Assembly (NCBI RefSeq): GCF_025562715.2
Contig: NZ_JAPFCC010000001.1
Location: 1-64,000 of the forward strand
DNA: 64,000 nt
Reading direction: 5' to 3'
Source: Endozoicomonas gorgoniicola
GTDB lineage: Bacteria; Pseudomonadota; Gammaproteobacteria; Pseudomonadales; Endozoicomonadaceae
Under the pieces are notes generated by a model. It was not told where the DNA came from. It worked only from the letters and a program-made list of their open reading frames with translations, and searched no databases. This document shows, in pieces, positions 23,196-31,778 of the stretch. How positions within the stretch are numbered: position 1 is the first letter of the stretch; every line of letters begins with the position of its first letter. The position numbers and the translations under genes are program-made.

Positions 23196-25129
23196 GTACG
23201 CCCGGCATGGGCATGAACTTATGGGGTGAAAGTCCCCTGTGGGTAAACCAGCATCGGATCTGGAGCCGAATAAGCCCACCGATGATAACCACTAGCTTAA
23301 GGCAAGTGCAATCTCTCGAGGGATTGTGCGGAGGCAGTCTGACTGCAAAAGTGCGAGCCGACGGACAGAAATCGCATACAAGGCCGAGCCTCGTGGGTGA
23401 GTGAGCCAAAGATCACAAAGCCCTCTGGTTTGAGAGACACGGTAAATGCGGCGGTTGTGTACTGAAAGTTCATGCTCTTATCCGGGGAGGTCTGTTCAAC
23501 ATGCGATTGGTCAATCCCAGTTCTCAGCCACTGGTTACAACAGGCTCGGCGGACAGGGTTAATCACCCTGTTCGAGCAAACCCGGTGACCACCAATAGCG
23601 CCTGCAGAAGTAATTCTGTGTGGTGATTGAACAGAAGTCAGCAGACGTCATAGTAGTTGTTCGACAGAAGTCGTTAATCCGATTGGAAGTCGTCAACGAA
23701 GGACTGAACACCGATGAAAAGAGGAGACTGATTCCCTCAACACAGTGCAGCCGTCCGGTGACTCACTGGAGTTGGCGAAAGAATCTTTAACCAGCTTTGA
23801 ACCACGATCTACTGAGTTGCGCACTGGAACCAGCCAATTTGCTGAAAGCATGGAAACAAGTCAGAAGTAACAAAGGGGCTCCCGGAATAGATGGGATCAC
23901 CATTGAAGCCTATCCTGACTTTGCCCGTCAGCACTGGCCTTCAGCGCGCCAAGCCTTGCTCAATGGGACTTACAGACCATCTCCCGTCCTTCGGGCTGTT
24001 ATAGAAAAGCCCGATGGTGGAGAACGGCTGCTGGGCATCCCGACAGTTATGGATCGAGTGATACAACAGGCCATTGTGCAGGTATTATCACCCATCTTTG
24101 ACCCTGACTTCTCTCCCAGCAGCTTTGGTTACAGACCGGGAAGGTCTGCACAAGACGCTGTACAACAGGTTAATCAATACATTAAGCAGGGGCTGCATCA
24201 GGCGGTTGATGTTGATCTGAGTAAATTCTTTGATACTGTCAGCCACGATGTTCTTATGTCGAGAGTCTCTCGCAAGATTCACGACAAGCGTCTGTTGAAA
24301 CTGATTGGCCGCTACCTTCGTGCTGGCGTCATAATTGATGGGCAATGCTACCCAACCTGGGTAGGTATGCCACAAGGCGGTCCACTTTCACCGCTGCTGT
24401 CGAATGTCCTTCTTGATGACCTGGATAAGGAACTGGAATACCGGGGACACTGCTTCGCACGTTACTGCGATGACTTCGTCGTACTCGTCAGAAGCCAGCG
24501 AGCCGGTGAGCGAGTGATGGCAAGCATCACCCGCTACCTTGAGCGCAGGCTAAAACTGAGAGTAAACCCGACAAAGAGCAAGGTAGTGAAAGCTACCGAA
24601 GCTGAGTTCCTGAGTTTTACCTTTACAGGGAAGCGAATCCGCTGGTCGGAGAAGAGTCTGAACCGTTTCAAGTGGAAAACCCTGAAACTCACTGGCCGAA
24701 GCTGGGGAGTATCGATGGAATATCGCTTGAAGAAGCTGGCCGAATATATCCGGGGCTGGATGGGTTATTTCAGGATAACCGAATATTACAGTCCCATACC
24801 GCGACTGGATCAATGGATACGTCGGCGGATTCGCTGTTGTTTTATCAAGCAATGGCGAAAGCCGAAAACCCGTTACAGAAATTTAATCAGGTTAGGTGTT
24901 GATCACATCAAGGCCGCCTCGATTGCAGTCAGTAGCAAAGGGTATTACCGGCTAAGCAAAACCTATGCGGCACAGTTAGCATTAAACGACAGTTCTCTCA
25001 GTAAACTCGGGCTTGTTTCCCTGAAAGACTTGTGGATCAGGTTTCACCATCCTCGGTGAATCGCCCGGTGCGGACCCGCACGCCGGTGTGGTGTGGGGGC
25101 TGGAGGTTAGAGACCTCCGGCTACCCGAT
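23196..25129 (+). mobile_element. group II intron inserted in attC (IIC-attC type)
   Basis: The 5' end is GTACGCCCGGCATGGG, close to the GUGCG intron start, followed by about 600 bases of structured RNA, the reverse transcriptase gene, and a 3' end with a domain V-like hairpin (GCCCGGTGCGG / CCGCACGCCGGT, 25063-25090) and domain VI (GGAGGTTAGAGACCTCC) ending at CCCGAT. The insertion point is between G and TTAGCC of an integron attC site. Group IIC-attC introns are known for this target. The frame is intact, so it may be mobile. Confidence 0.88.
23797..25059 (+). CDS. ltrA: group II intron reverse transcriptase/maturase
   Basis: The protein has 420 residues, apparently from a TTG start. The reverse transcriptase blocks are in order: NKGAPGIDGITIE, RLLGIPTVMDRVIQQAI, SFGYRPGRSAQDAV, VDVDLSKFFDTVSHDVL, GMPQGGPLSPLLSNVLLDDL and the catalytic YCDD (a variant of YADD) in ARYCDDFVVLV. 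A maturase X domain follows (GYFRITE region). There is no HNH endonuclease domain, as expected for class C introns that use single-stranded or hairpin targets. Confidence 0.93.
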   Translation: MNHDLLSCALEPANLLKAWKQVRSNKGAPGIDGITIEAYPDFARQHWPSARQALLNGTYRPSPVLRAVIEKPDGGERLLGIPTVMDRVIQQAIVQVLSPIFDPDFSPSSFGYRPGRSAQDAVQQVNQYIKQGLHQAVDVDLSKFFDTVSHDVLMSRVSRKIHDKRLLKLIGRYLRAGVIIDGQCYPTWVGMPQGGPLSPLLSNVLLDDLDKELEYRGHCFARYCDDFVVLVRSQRAGERVMASITRYLERRLKLRVNPTKSKVVKATEAEFLSFTFTGKRIRWSEKSLNRFKWKTLKLTGRSWGVSMEYRLKKLAEYIRGWMGYFRITEYYSPIPRLDQWIRRRIRCCFIKQWRKPKTRYRNLIRLGVDHIKAASIAVSSKGYYRLSKTYAAQLALNDSSLSKLGLVSLKDLWIRFHHPR

Positions 25130-25636
25130 TTAGCCGTCGCTGCTTGGTATTATTTCGTAGCCCAAAGATGATGCGCTTTGAAGGAAGCCATTAATATTTC
25201 CAGCTCCCCATTCTGTGCTTACTGTAATCTTACAGTCAGTAAGTTGAATGAGATCATTATCTTTAATGAAGTGTCTTTTGTTTGTTTTTCCCTTGTATTT
25301 TTCTTCCACATACTCTGAATCGTTGAAAACACCTGTAGATCCTTGGATAGATTTAGGAAATAGATGCTTCAATTCTTCGTATGAAATATCTGGGTTGGCT
25401 AAAACATGCTCACGTATAACTGCATGAACTAACCTTGACTTTCCATATGCAGAATCTCTGAAAATATATTTTGTAGTATCTTTTTTTCTTTTTTCTGAGC
25501 TTTCTAAAGCTTTGTTTGTTAAGCCTTCATAATGGTTCAATAGCTTTTCAATAACATTAGCTGGTGTATCAAAGCCTTGTGCATGTTGTTCTAAACGGTT
25601 GTATATTTTTGCTGGAATTCGTATTACATGGCTCAT
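25130..25636 (-). CDS. cassette protein with RHH-like N-terminus
   Basis: This 168-residue protein (a second Met lies one codon earlier at 25639) has an N-terminal IRIPAKIYNRLEQHA followed by TPANVIEKLLNHYEG (residues 4-38), which looks like a ribbon-helix-helix or SeqA-N-like DNA-binding strand-helix-helix. The C-terminal domain includes YEELKHLFPKSIQGSTGVF, a charged basic segment and WGAGNINGFLQSASSLGYEI. Its stop codon lies inside the GTTAGCC core (GGCTAAC on its strand). It fills cassette C in reverse relative to cassettes A and B. Function is unknown. Confidence 0.6.
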   Translation of the reverse strand: MSHVIRIPAKIYNRLEQHAQGFDTPANVIEKLLNHYEGLTNKALESSEKRKKDTTKYIFRDSAYGKSRLVHAVIREHVLANPDISYEELKHLFPKSIQGSTGVFNDSEYVEEKYKGKTNKRHFIKDNDLIQLTDCKITVSTEWGAGNINGFLQSASSLGYEIIPSSDG

Positions 25637-25716
25637 CACTTTATCCTTACTTCATGATGGGTAACAATGTAACATGTAAGCTTGTAAACGACAATGATTT
25701 AATATGTATAGACGGC

Positions 25717-25856
25717 TAACAAGTGGCTATGGTGTTGCGTACTCCAGTCAAAATGAACACCTTCTGATCAGGGTGAGCAATACACCCTTCCACCATTTGA
25801 TGACAATGATCTTCCAGGCGGCCAATACGAAGCCTAAACTTCCGCAGCCCTTGTTG
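25717..25856 (+). repeat. attC-like site 3 (right edge of array)
   Basis: The left arm TAACAAGTGGCT (25717-25728) pairs with AGCCCTTGTTG (25846-25856) with one extra base, the usual attC asymmetry. GACGGCTAAC at 25711-25720 is the exact complement of GTTAGCCGTC at the start of cassette C. The right core GTTG is poor, so this last site may be degraded. The ychF promoter must lie within or just after it. Confidence 0.6.
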
Positions 25857-25992
25857 CTTTAGGGATAGCGCCTTAAGTCAGTGCCATTGATCCAAAACCG
25901 ATAGCATTAAATCAGGTGGATTATTATCCGGCAGTCCTTATAATCCGGCCCCATTCATTCTTTTTGTTAATAGATAAAGGCTGGTAACTTTT

Positions 25993-27084
25993 ATGGGTTT
26001 TAGATGCGGCATCGTTGGCTTGCCCAACGTCGGTAAGTCCACTCTGTTCAATGCACTGACCAAGGCAGGTATTGACGCCGAAAACTTCCCGTTTTGTACC
26101 ATTGAGCCAAACGCCGGTGTAGTGGCTATGCCTGACCCGCGCCTGGACAAGCTGGCAGCGATTGTCAGTCCTGAGCGTGTATTGCCGACTACCATGGAGT
26201 TTGTCGATATTGCCGGTCTGGTAGAAGGTGCTTCCAAAGGGGAAGGTCTGGGTAACAAGTTTCTGGCGAATATCCGTGAAACCGATGCGATTGCCCACGT
26301 TGTGCGCTGTTTTGAAAACGATAATGTTATTCACGTTGCCAACAAGGTCGACCCTGAAGCGGATATTGGCATCATCAACATTGAGCTGGCCATGGCTGAC
26401 CTGGAAAGCTGTGAAAAACAGCACCAGCGCGTAGTTCGTGTTGCCAAGAGTGGTGACAAGGAAGCCGTTGCACAAAAAGCGCTGCTGGAAAAGCTGATTC
26501 CGCATCTGGAAGAAGGCAATCCGGTTCGCTCTCTGAAGCTGGACGACAATGAGCAGGCGCTGGCCCGCATGTTCCACCTGCTGACCACCAAGCCGACCAT
26601 GTACATTGCTAACGTGGACGAAGACGGTTTTGAAGATAATCCTTACCTGGATAAAGTGCGTGAGATTGCTGAACAGGAAGGTGCAGTAGTTGTACCTGTC
26701 TGCAATAAACTGGAAGCTGAAATTTCCGAGCTGGAAGACGATGAGCGCGATGAATTCCTGCAGGACCTGGGTATGGAAGAGCCGGGTCTGGATCGTGTGA
26801 TCCGCGCGGGTTACCAGCTGCTGAACCTGCAGACCTACTTCACTGCCGGTGTGAAGGAAGTACGTGCCTGGACGGTTAAAATTGGTGCCACAGCGCCTCA
26901 GGCCGCAGGCGTTATTCATACTGACTTCGAGCGTGGCTTTATTCGTGCCGAGGTGACCTCTTACGACGATTTCATTGAGTACAATGGTGAGCAGGGTGCG
27001 AAGGAAGCCGGCCGCCTGCGTCTGGAAGGAAAGGAGTACATCGTTAAGGATGGCGATGTAATGCACTTCCGTTTTAACGTTTAA
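25993..27084 (+). CDS. ychF: redox-regulated ATPase YchF (OLA1 family)
   Basis: The protein has 363 residues, the standard length. The G1 motif GLPNVGKST (residues 8-16), G3 DIAGLVEGASKGEGLGNKFL and NVDED in place of NKxD give the ATP preference of this Obg-related family. A coiled-coil insertion (about 130-210) and a C-terminal TGS domain (about 280-363, TYFTAGVKEVRAWTV to VMHFRFNV) complete it. It binds ribosomes and modulates stress responses. Normally it follows pth in an operon; here the cassette array separates them. Confidence 0.97.
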   Translation: MGFRCGIVGLPNVGKSTLFNALTKAGIDAENFPFCTIEPNAGVVAMPDPRLDKLAAIVSPERVLPTTMEFVDIAGLVEGASKGEGLGNKFLANIRETDAIAHVVRCFENDNVIHVANKVDPEADIGIINIELAMADLESCEKQHQRVVRVAKSGDKEAVAQKALLEKLIPHLEEGNPVRSLKLDDNEQALARMFHLLTTKPTMYIANVDEDGFEDNPYLDKVREIAEQEGAVVVPVCNKLEAEISELEDDERDEFLQDLGMEEPGLDRVIRAGYQLLNLQTYFTAGVKEVRAWTVKIGATAPQAAGVIHTDFERGFIRAEVTSYDDFIEYNGEQGAKEAGRLRLEGKEYIVKDGDVMHFRFNV

Positions 27085-27106
27085 TGCTTCTCCTTCCCTT
27101 TAAATA

Positions 27107-27133
27107 AAAAGAGTCAGCGCTGCTGACTCTTTT
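27107..27133. terminator. bidirectional terminator between ychF and CBM48-like gene
   Basis: Arms AAAAGAGTCAGC (27107-27118) and GCTGACTCTTTT (27122-27133) enclose a three-base loop. A tracts on one side and T tracts on the other serve both convergent genes. Confidence 0.85.
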
Positions 27134-27148
27134 GCCATCAACACGCTA

Positions 27149-27451
27149 TCAAACGCTTTTTTTGGTATCAACCACGCTGTCTTCGGTACCGAACTGGTTA
27201 GGTACATAAGCGTCAGCCTGATAATCGTTTTCCCAGGTTTCATTATCCAGCAGGTATTTGAAACGGAATGAGGAATCTTTTGGCAGACGGACTCTTGTAC
27301 GAAAAACCTTGTCCTTTTTAACGTACTTCATTGTTAGCGGGCTCCACTCATTGAACTCTCCGGCGAGTGCTACGGATTTAATGTCGTCTCTGGAAAACTC
27401 AAAAGTAACTTCAGCCTCTTTTTTTGTTTTAAAAAATTTCTTCTTTAGCAT
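27149..27451 (-). CDS. small CBM48 (glycogen-binding/isoamylase N-domain-like) protein
   Basis: This 100-residue protein starts at ATG 27451, with AGGGG nine bases upstream. After a Lys-rich start (MLKKKFFKTKKEAEV) the single domain shows the CBM48 pattern: VTFEFSRDDIKSVALAGEFNEWSPL, a DKVFRTRVRLPKDSSFRFKYLLDN strand pair, then WENDYQADAYVPNQFG. These positions mark an early-set carbohydrate-binding fold such as that of isoamylases and AMPK beta. Stand-alone versions are common in marine gammaproteobacteria; the ligand is unknown. Confidence 0.8.
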   Translation of the reverse strand: MLKKKFFKTKKEAEVTFEFSRDDIKSVALAGEFNEWSPLTMKYVKKDKVFRTRVRLPKDSSFRFKYLLDNETWENDYQADAYVPNQFGTEDSVVDTKKSV

Positions 27452-27481
27452 TAAAAATCCCCTATCGAGCAAGTCAGACAA

Positions 27482-27795
27482 GTGTTACCTGTTTACTGCC
27501 TGCACTTCCCCCGAAATGCAGATAAACAGGAAACCCCAGTATGATACTTGAATGTTTAGGCTTTGTGTCAAAGCATAATTTCTTGTTTGCACAGTTAAAA
27601 TGCGCATGCTCCTTTGAATTGATGATTAATCATTCATTCATCATGGAATTGAGTAAAGCCTGTGCCGTTATCATTTAATCGGGTTGGGTATAAATGATAA
27701 AAAATGATTTGATCACCTATAAATAACAGCTTCGAACAAAGTTGGTCAGGTGTAAGATTCCACCATGAAGCGGTTACTTATTTTATTGCTTTCCC
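27482..27795. other. intergenic region, nothing recognised
   Basis: AT-rich. A weak inverted repeat around TTGATGATTAATCATTCATTCATCA (27618-27643) is the only structure noticed. No gene or RNA is supported. Confidence 0.4.
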
Positions 27796-28014
27796 TTATG
27801 TACCAGAGAAGGCTTTGCTCTCAAGAATAATGCGGCGAATCTGTTTCAGGTTTTCAGCTTCGTCAGTACCCTTATTAAAGGGAATAAAGATTGCACCGAG
27901 CAGTCCTTTGCCCCCGGGCATAAAGTAGATGTAGTTGTCCTCCGTTGAGGCAGACAAGGGACTGCGATAACGGGTGTAAATAATGTAATGCAACTGTTCT
28001 ATAAAAACACGCAT
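27796..28014 (-). CDS. small hypothetical protein
   Basis: This 72-residue protein has a beta-like core (YIYFMPGGKGLLGAIFIPFN) followed by a helix (DEAENLKQIRRIILES). It lacks an obvious Shine-Dalgarno, and no family is recognised. The codon pattern is like that of neighbouring genes, which favours a real gene. It sits between the CBM48-like gene and the tRNA cluster. Confidence 0.45.
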   Translation of the reverse strand: MRVFIEQLHYIIYTRYRSPLSASTEDNYIYFMPGGKGLLGAIFIPFNKGTDEAENLKQIRRIILESKAFSGT

Positions 28015-28168
28015 GGTATGTTCACGGTCGTGATGATGTCATACCCTGTGTGTCCTCCTGAGATAGAATCCGTAGCAATTTCGAAGTATTAGTAGGTATT
28101 TGCTGAAAAAACAGCCCAAGTGGTTGACAGGCAAGGCATAAATCCTGAAAATGCGCTTCGTCTTTCGG

Positions 28169-28245
28169 GGCTAGGTAGCTCAGTTGGTTAGAGCACAGCA
28201 CTCATAATGCTGGGGTCGGCAGTTCGAATCTGCCCCTAGCTACCA
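28169..28245 (+). tRNA. tRNA-Met (CAT), copy 1
   Basis: A 77-base cloverleaf with encoded CCA. The acceptor stem GGCTAGG pairs with CCTAGCT, the anticodon stem CAGCA/TGCTG encloses loop CTCATAA (anticodon CAT), and the T loop is TTCGAAT. It lacks the initiator features, so it is an elongator tRNA. Identical to the copy at 28522. Confidence 0.95.
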
Positions 28246-28323
28246 TTGCAGGCAATGACTGCAACCACTGGTTGACATTGATTGAAACGATGGTAACTTC
28301 GAAAGCGTCTTAACGACACCAGT

Positions 28324-28398
28324 TGGGGTATCGCCAAGCGGTAAGGCACCAGGTTTTGATCCTGGTATGCGCAGGTTCGAATCCTGCTACCCCAGCCA
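28324..28398 (+). tRNA. tRNA-Gln (TTG), copy 1
   Basis: A 75-base cloverleaf with CCA. The acceptor TGGGGTA pairs with TACCCCA, the anticodon stem CCAGG/CCTGG encloses loop TTTTGAT, anticodon TTG. Identical to the copy at 28623. Confidence 0.95.
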
Positions 28399-28521
28399 TT
28401 TTTCTGTCGGCTTCTGCAAAGCAGAGGTTGCGTTGCCGGTCTGGTTGTTTTTGAGTTTAAGCTCAATGGCATAACGGTTGACAGATTAATTAGAAATCCA
28501 GATAATGCACGCCGGTTTGAT

Positions 28522-28598
28522 GGCTAGGTAGCTCAGTTGGTTAGAGCACAGCACTCATAATGCTGGGGTCGGCAGTTCGAATCTGCCCCTAGCTACCA
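28522..28598 (+). tRNA. tRNA-Met (CAT), copy 2
   Basis: The same 77-base sequence as at 28169. Part of a duplicated Met-Gln unit with a shorter spacer than the first unit. Confidence 0.95.
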
Positions 28599-28622
28599 TC
28601 ATCCTCGTCTTAATGACATCGT

Positions 28623-28697
28623 TGGGGTATCGCCAAGCGGTAAGGCACCAGGTTTTGATCCTGGTATGCGCAGGTTCGAATCCTGCTACCCCAGCCA
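28623..28697 (+). tRNA. tRNA-Gln (TTG), copy 2
   Basis: The same 75-base sequence as at 28324; the last tRNA of the cluster, followed after 21 bases by a terminator. Confidence 0.95.
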
Positions 28698-28718
28698 TCT
28701 TCTCTGATGAAGAATTTT

Positions 28719-28752
28719 AAAAGCCTGCTTAAGTGATTAAGCAGGCTTTTTT
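28719..28752 (+). terminator. terminator of the tRNA operon
   Basis: Arms AAAAGCCTGCTTAA (28719-28732) and TTAAGCAGGCTTTT (28737-28750) enclose a four-base loop and are followed by more T. The second group II intron starts immediately behind it. Confidence 0.9.
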
Positions 28753-28753
28753 C

Positions 28754-30833
28754 GTTTGCCCAGCGAAGCGGGCAAACCCGTCAGGCTGAAAGAAGCCTGA
28801 GCCGCCCCGACTGAGGGGAAGGCAATCTGAATGGCAAGGGCGTAACTGGCCAACGGTTGGGTCTGAAGGAAGCCATAGGAAGTCAGAGGTACACAGCGCA
28901 AGCGAACCTGATTCGGCAGGTTGGGAGCGGCAAGCGTGCGAAATAGCGCAAAGCCCGATACTCAGTCAGTCCCAACTCTGTGCTTGAGGGTGGCATTTCT
29001 GACAGGGAACCGTTTAGTAACTGGGGAAGCCTGGCATCAATCTCTGAATCTCAGGGGCTGTTATCGCAAGAGGAAACTCAAGGGTAACAGTGGTGTGAGG
29101 TGGCAGATGATCCTGTAGTAGTGATGAAATTCCGGCCTGTGAAGGCGGGTAACCGTTCGGAGGGCAAAACCGGAATGACTACAGCCAGAGTGACTGTAGG
29201 GCATGTGTCGTCAAAAGCGGCAGATGTTGCGAAGGGGTGAAGCATTCTTAAAGAACAGTCAGACCGCAGGAATGACACTGTGAGCGCACAAGCTGCCTGA
29301 CGAGGCAGGACATCTTCGGCTGGTGAGGTTGGGAACAATCCTGCTAAAAGAAAGAGCCGCGCTCGGGAGTAAAGGACAGGTAGCAGGTAGATTGCCTTGA
29401 GCCAGAACGCCTGTGAATGTCCATGAAGAATCCGGCCACAGTAGAAGGATGGCGCAATCTGTCTGTCGTGAGACAGTAACTGATGAGAGTATATTATAGC
29501 CTGTATGGGCGCTTGCTGACGATGGAAGCGCTTTACAACGGATTCAAAAAGGTATGGAAAGCGAAAGGTGCGGCCGGAATAGATGGGCAGAGCCTGAGCG
29601 ACTACGCCTCGAATCTGCGTGGTAATCTTGAACAGTTACTGCTTGAATTGCGGGAAAAGCGCTACAAACCGCTACCGGTAAAGCGTGTAGAAATCGACAA
29701 AGAAGACGGTGGAAAGCGTCTGCTGGGAATCCCCGCAGTAAAAGACCGAATCGTCCAACAAGCACTTCTAAATATCCTGACCCCGATCTTTGATCCGGAC
29801 TTCCACCCGTCCAGCTATGGGTACAGACCGAATCGAAGCTGCCATCAAGCCATTACCAAGGCGACCCTGTTCATACGGAAGTACGACAGACGCTGGGTGG
29901 TGGACATGGACTTGTCCAAATGCTTTGACCGACTCGACCACGAGTTAATTCTCAAGGCGTTCAGGCACAAAGTGGCAGATGGAAGCATCCTGAACCTGAT
30001 CAGAATGTTCCTGAAAAGCGGGGTGATGGTTGGCTATCAACTGGAAGCCACGGAAACAGGCAGTCCACAGGGCGGAGTGATCAGTCCCTTAATCTCAAAC
30101 GTCTATCTTGATGCGTTTGATCAGGAAATGATGCGACGCAAGCACAGGATTGTCCGCTATGCGGACGATATCCTGATTCTGTGTGGCTCCAAAGCAGCGG
30201 CAGAAAACGCTCTGAAAGTGGCGACCAAAGTACTGGAGCAAGACCTGAAACTGACGGTCAACCAGAATAAAACACACATAGCCCATAGCGGCGAGGGTGT
30301 GAAATTTCTGGGAGTTGAAATCCTGAGCAGCTATACGCGCATACAGGAAAAGAAGCTCAACGCACTGAAAGCAAAGGTAAAGCGAATCACGAAAAGGAAT
30401 CGGGGAACGAACCTTGAAGGAGTAATCCGAGAACTGAACCCTGTGATACGAGGATTTGCTAATTACTTCAGGATAGCGAACTGTAGTCGTGAATTAAAAC
30501 GGCTGACAGGATGGATGAGGCGCAGGCTGAGATGTTTACAACTGAAACAGTGGAAGAAACCAGCGAAGCTGCATCGTCGGCTGAAGCAACTGGGTTACAA
30601 GCCACCATTTAAGTACATCAAAATGCGTTCATGGAGAAATGCGTGCAGTCCCCTGTCGCATTTAGCCATGCCGAACAACTGGTTCAATGAGATAAAGTTG
30701 TTCAATTTGGAAGGCGTTAAAACGGGCGTTCTTGCCCCTTATTGTTAAGGGATAGAGAGTGCAGGAGCCGTGTACGAGGTCCGTACGCACGGTTCTGTGG
30801 GAAGGACGGGGCAATAGCCCCGCCTTACCTAAT
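28754..30833 (+). mobile_element. group II intron downstream of tRNA terminator
   Basis: A structured region begins GTTTGCCCAGCGAAGCGGG just after the T tract, contains a complete reverse transcriptase gene, and ends with a domain V-like hairpin (GAGCCGTGTACGAGG / CCGTACGCACGGTTC, 30766-30795) and a domain VI stem (GGGGCAATAGCCCC). Insertion right behind a rho-independent terminator is the habit of group IIC introns. Both ends are estimated to within a few bases. Confidence 0.8.
29483..30748 (+). CDS. ltrA: group II intron reverse transcriptase/maturase
   Basis: The protein has 421 residues; internal Met starts also exist. Motifs run AKGAAGIDGQSL, KRLLGIPAVKDRIVQQALL, SSYGYRPNRSCHQAI, VVDMDLSKCFDRLDHELI, GSPQGGVISPLISNVYLDAF and the catalytic YADD in RYADDILIL. 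These are followed by a maturase domain with an NPVIRGFANYFRIAN segment. No HNH endonuclease is present. It is a different lineage from the attC intron (YADD, not YCDD). Confidence 0.93.
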   Translation: MRVYYSLYGRLLTMEALYNGFKKVWKAKGAAGIDGQSLSDYASNLRGNLEQLLLELREKRYKPLPVKRVEIDKEDGGKRLLGIPAVKDRIVQQALLNILTPIFDPDFHPSSYGYRPNRSCHQAITKATLFIRKYDRRWVVDMDLSKCFDRLDHELILKAFRHKVADGSILNLIRMFLKSGVMVGYQLEATETGSPQGGVISPLISNVYLDAFDQEMMRRKHRIVRYADDILILCGSKAAAENALKVATKVLEQDLKLTVNQNKTHIAHSGEGVKFLGVEILSSYTRIQEKKLNALKAKVKRITKRNRGTNLEGVIRELNPVIRGFANYFRIANCSRELKRLTGWMRRRLRCLQLKQWKKPAKLHRRLKQLGYKPPFKYIKMRSWRNACSPLSHLAMPNNWFNEIKLFNLEGVKTGVLAPYC

Positions 30834-30997
30834 GTTGTGCAGGTTTTGTACTAAACAGCCATGAACAAAAAAATGTAGCTTTTGCCCTCCTGCCCAATAA
30901 GCCAGAAGTATTCGATTGTGTATGACCGGATATTTAAGCAGGCTTGTTTGTACATTTTTTACCTTTAAAGATCAGAATTATTCTGAGTTTCATTTGG

Positions 30998-31609
30998 TTA
31001 TGGGGAAACCGTGTCCTGCTCTATAGCCTCATCATACTGCAGCTCCTGGCTATCATTATGCTCAGGCAGTTCACCTAAACTGATAGGTTTCAGTGTTACT
31101 TTCAATTCGCTGTTGTTACCGAAGGAGACGCCTTTAAGCGTTAACGGATCCCAGTTGCTGTTGATGTTGGTTTTTTTACTGCCAATCACTCTACCGTCGA
31201 TTTCTACCACCATTTCGTAGGACATTTCGGGCATATAGTAGTACATGCCTCCAGCAAAGATATCAAACCGGTAAGTAGGGTTGTAGTTATCCAGATTGTC
31301 CTTAGACCAGCCAATGCTTCCCCCGGGGTAGGGTTGATACGTAGGAACCGTGTCACTGTTTGCGTTTTGCAATTGTACATTAGTGTTATACGGAACCATT
31401 ACACCGCCCGCTTTTTTGACAGGGAGAATCTGAAATATTTGCCCTTCTACTTTGGTAAAAAACACTAAGGCGTTATTGACAAAACCTGCTCCTTTGGCGC
31501 TAAAGCCAAAGGTGCCTGGTATAGCTCGCGTCTGGTCATCAAAGCTCAGGGAAGCTGCGAAAAGGGAAGTGGAAATACCACTGGCCAGAAGGAATGAAGC
31601 TGTCTTCAT
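30998..31609 (-). CDS. exported beta-rich protein of unknown function
   Basis: This 203-residue protein starts MKTASFLLASGISTSLFAAS, a clear Sec signal peptide with cleavage after AAS or nearby. The longer frame to 31696 has no signal and no ribosome binding site, so ATG 31609 is chosen. The mature part is rich in Gly, Asn and Tyr (FAGGMYYYMPEMSYEMVVEI) and ends in an acidic tail. No family is recognised; it is probably periplasmic or surface-exposed. Confidence 0.65.
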   Translation of the reverse strand: MKTASFLLASGISTSLFAASLSFDDQTRAIPGTFGFSAKGAGFVNNALVFFTKVEGQIFQILPVKKAGGVMVPYNTNVQLQNANSDTVPTYQPYPGGSIGWSKDNLDNYNPTYRFDIFAGGMYYYMPEMSYEMVVEIDGRVIGSKKTNINSNWDPLTLKGVSFGNNSELKVTLKPISLGELPEHNDSQELQYDEAIEQDTVSP

Positions 31610-31778
31610 AACGATCTCTACTCTTTCAGAGACTACGAGCAAACTATTATAGCCGCACTGCTGAAGTTGGGCTTTGAGACGGTATAAAGACCGCATAATT
31701 CCTCATGCCAGAACAGGCACAACTACGTACAATGCAGCGTTATTATTACCAACGTTCCATTATACGAAGAGGCTGGCT

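Noticed and set aside
23101..23200. GC-rich hairpins before the attC intron as a plain terminator
   Set aside because: No T tract follows; the flanking TAAC/GTTA and TGGTTC/GAACCA boxes with one unpaired base fit an attC site better.
25924..27066. A 380-codon minus-strand frame opposite ychF
   Set aside because: It is the shadow of the ychF gene, whose codon bias leaves the opposite strand open; the peptide is low-complexity and has no family features.
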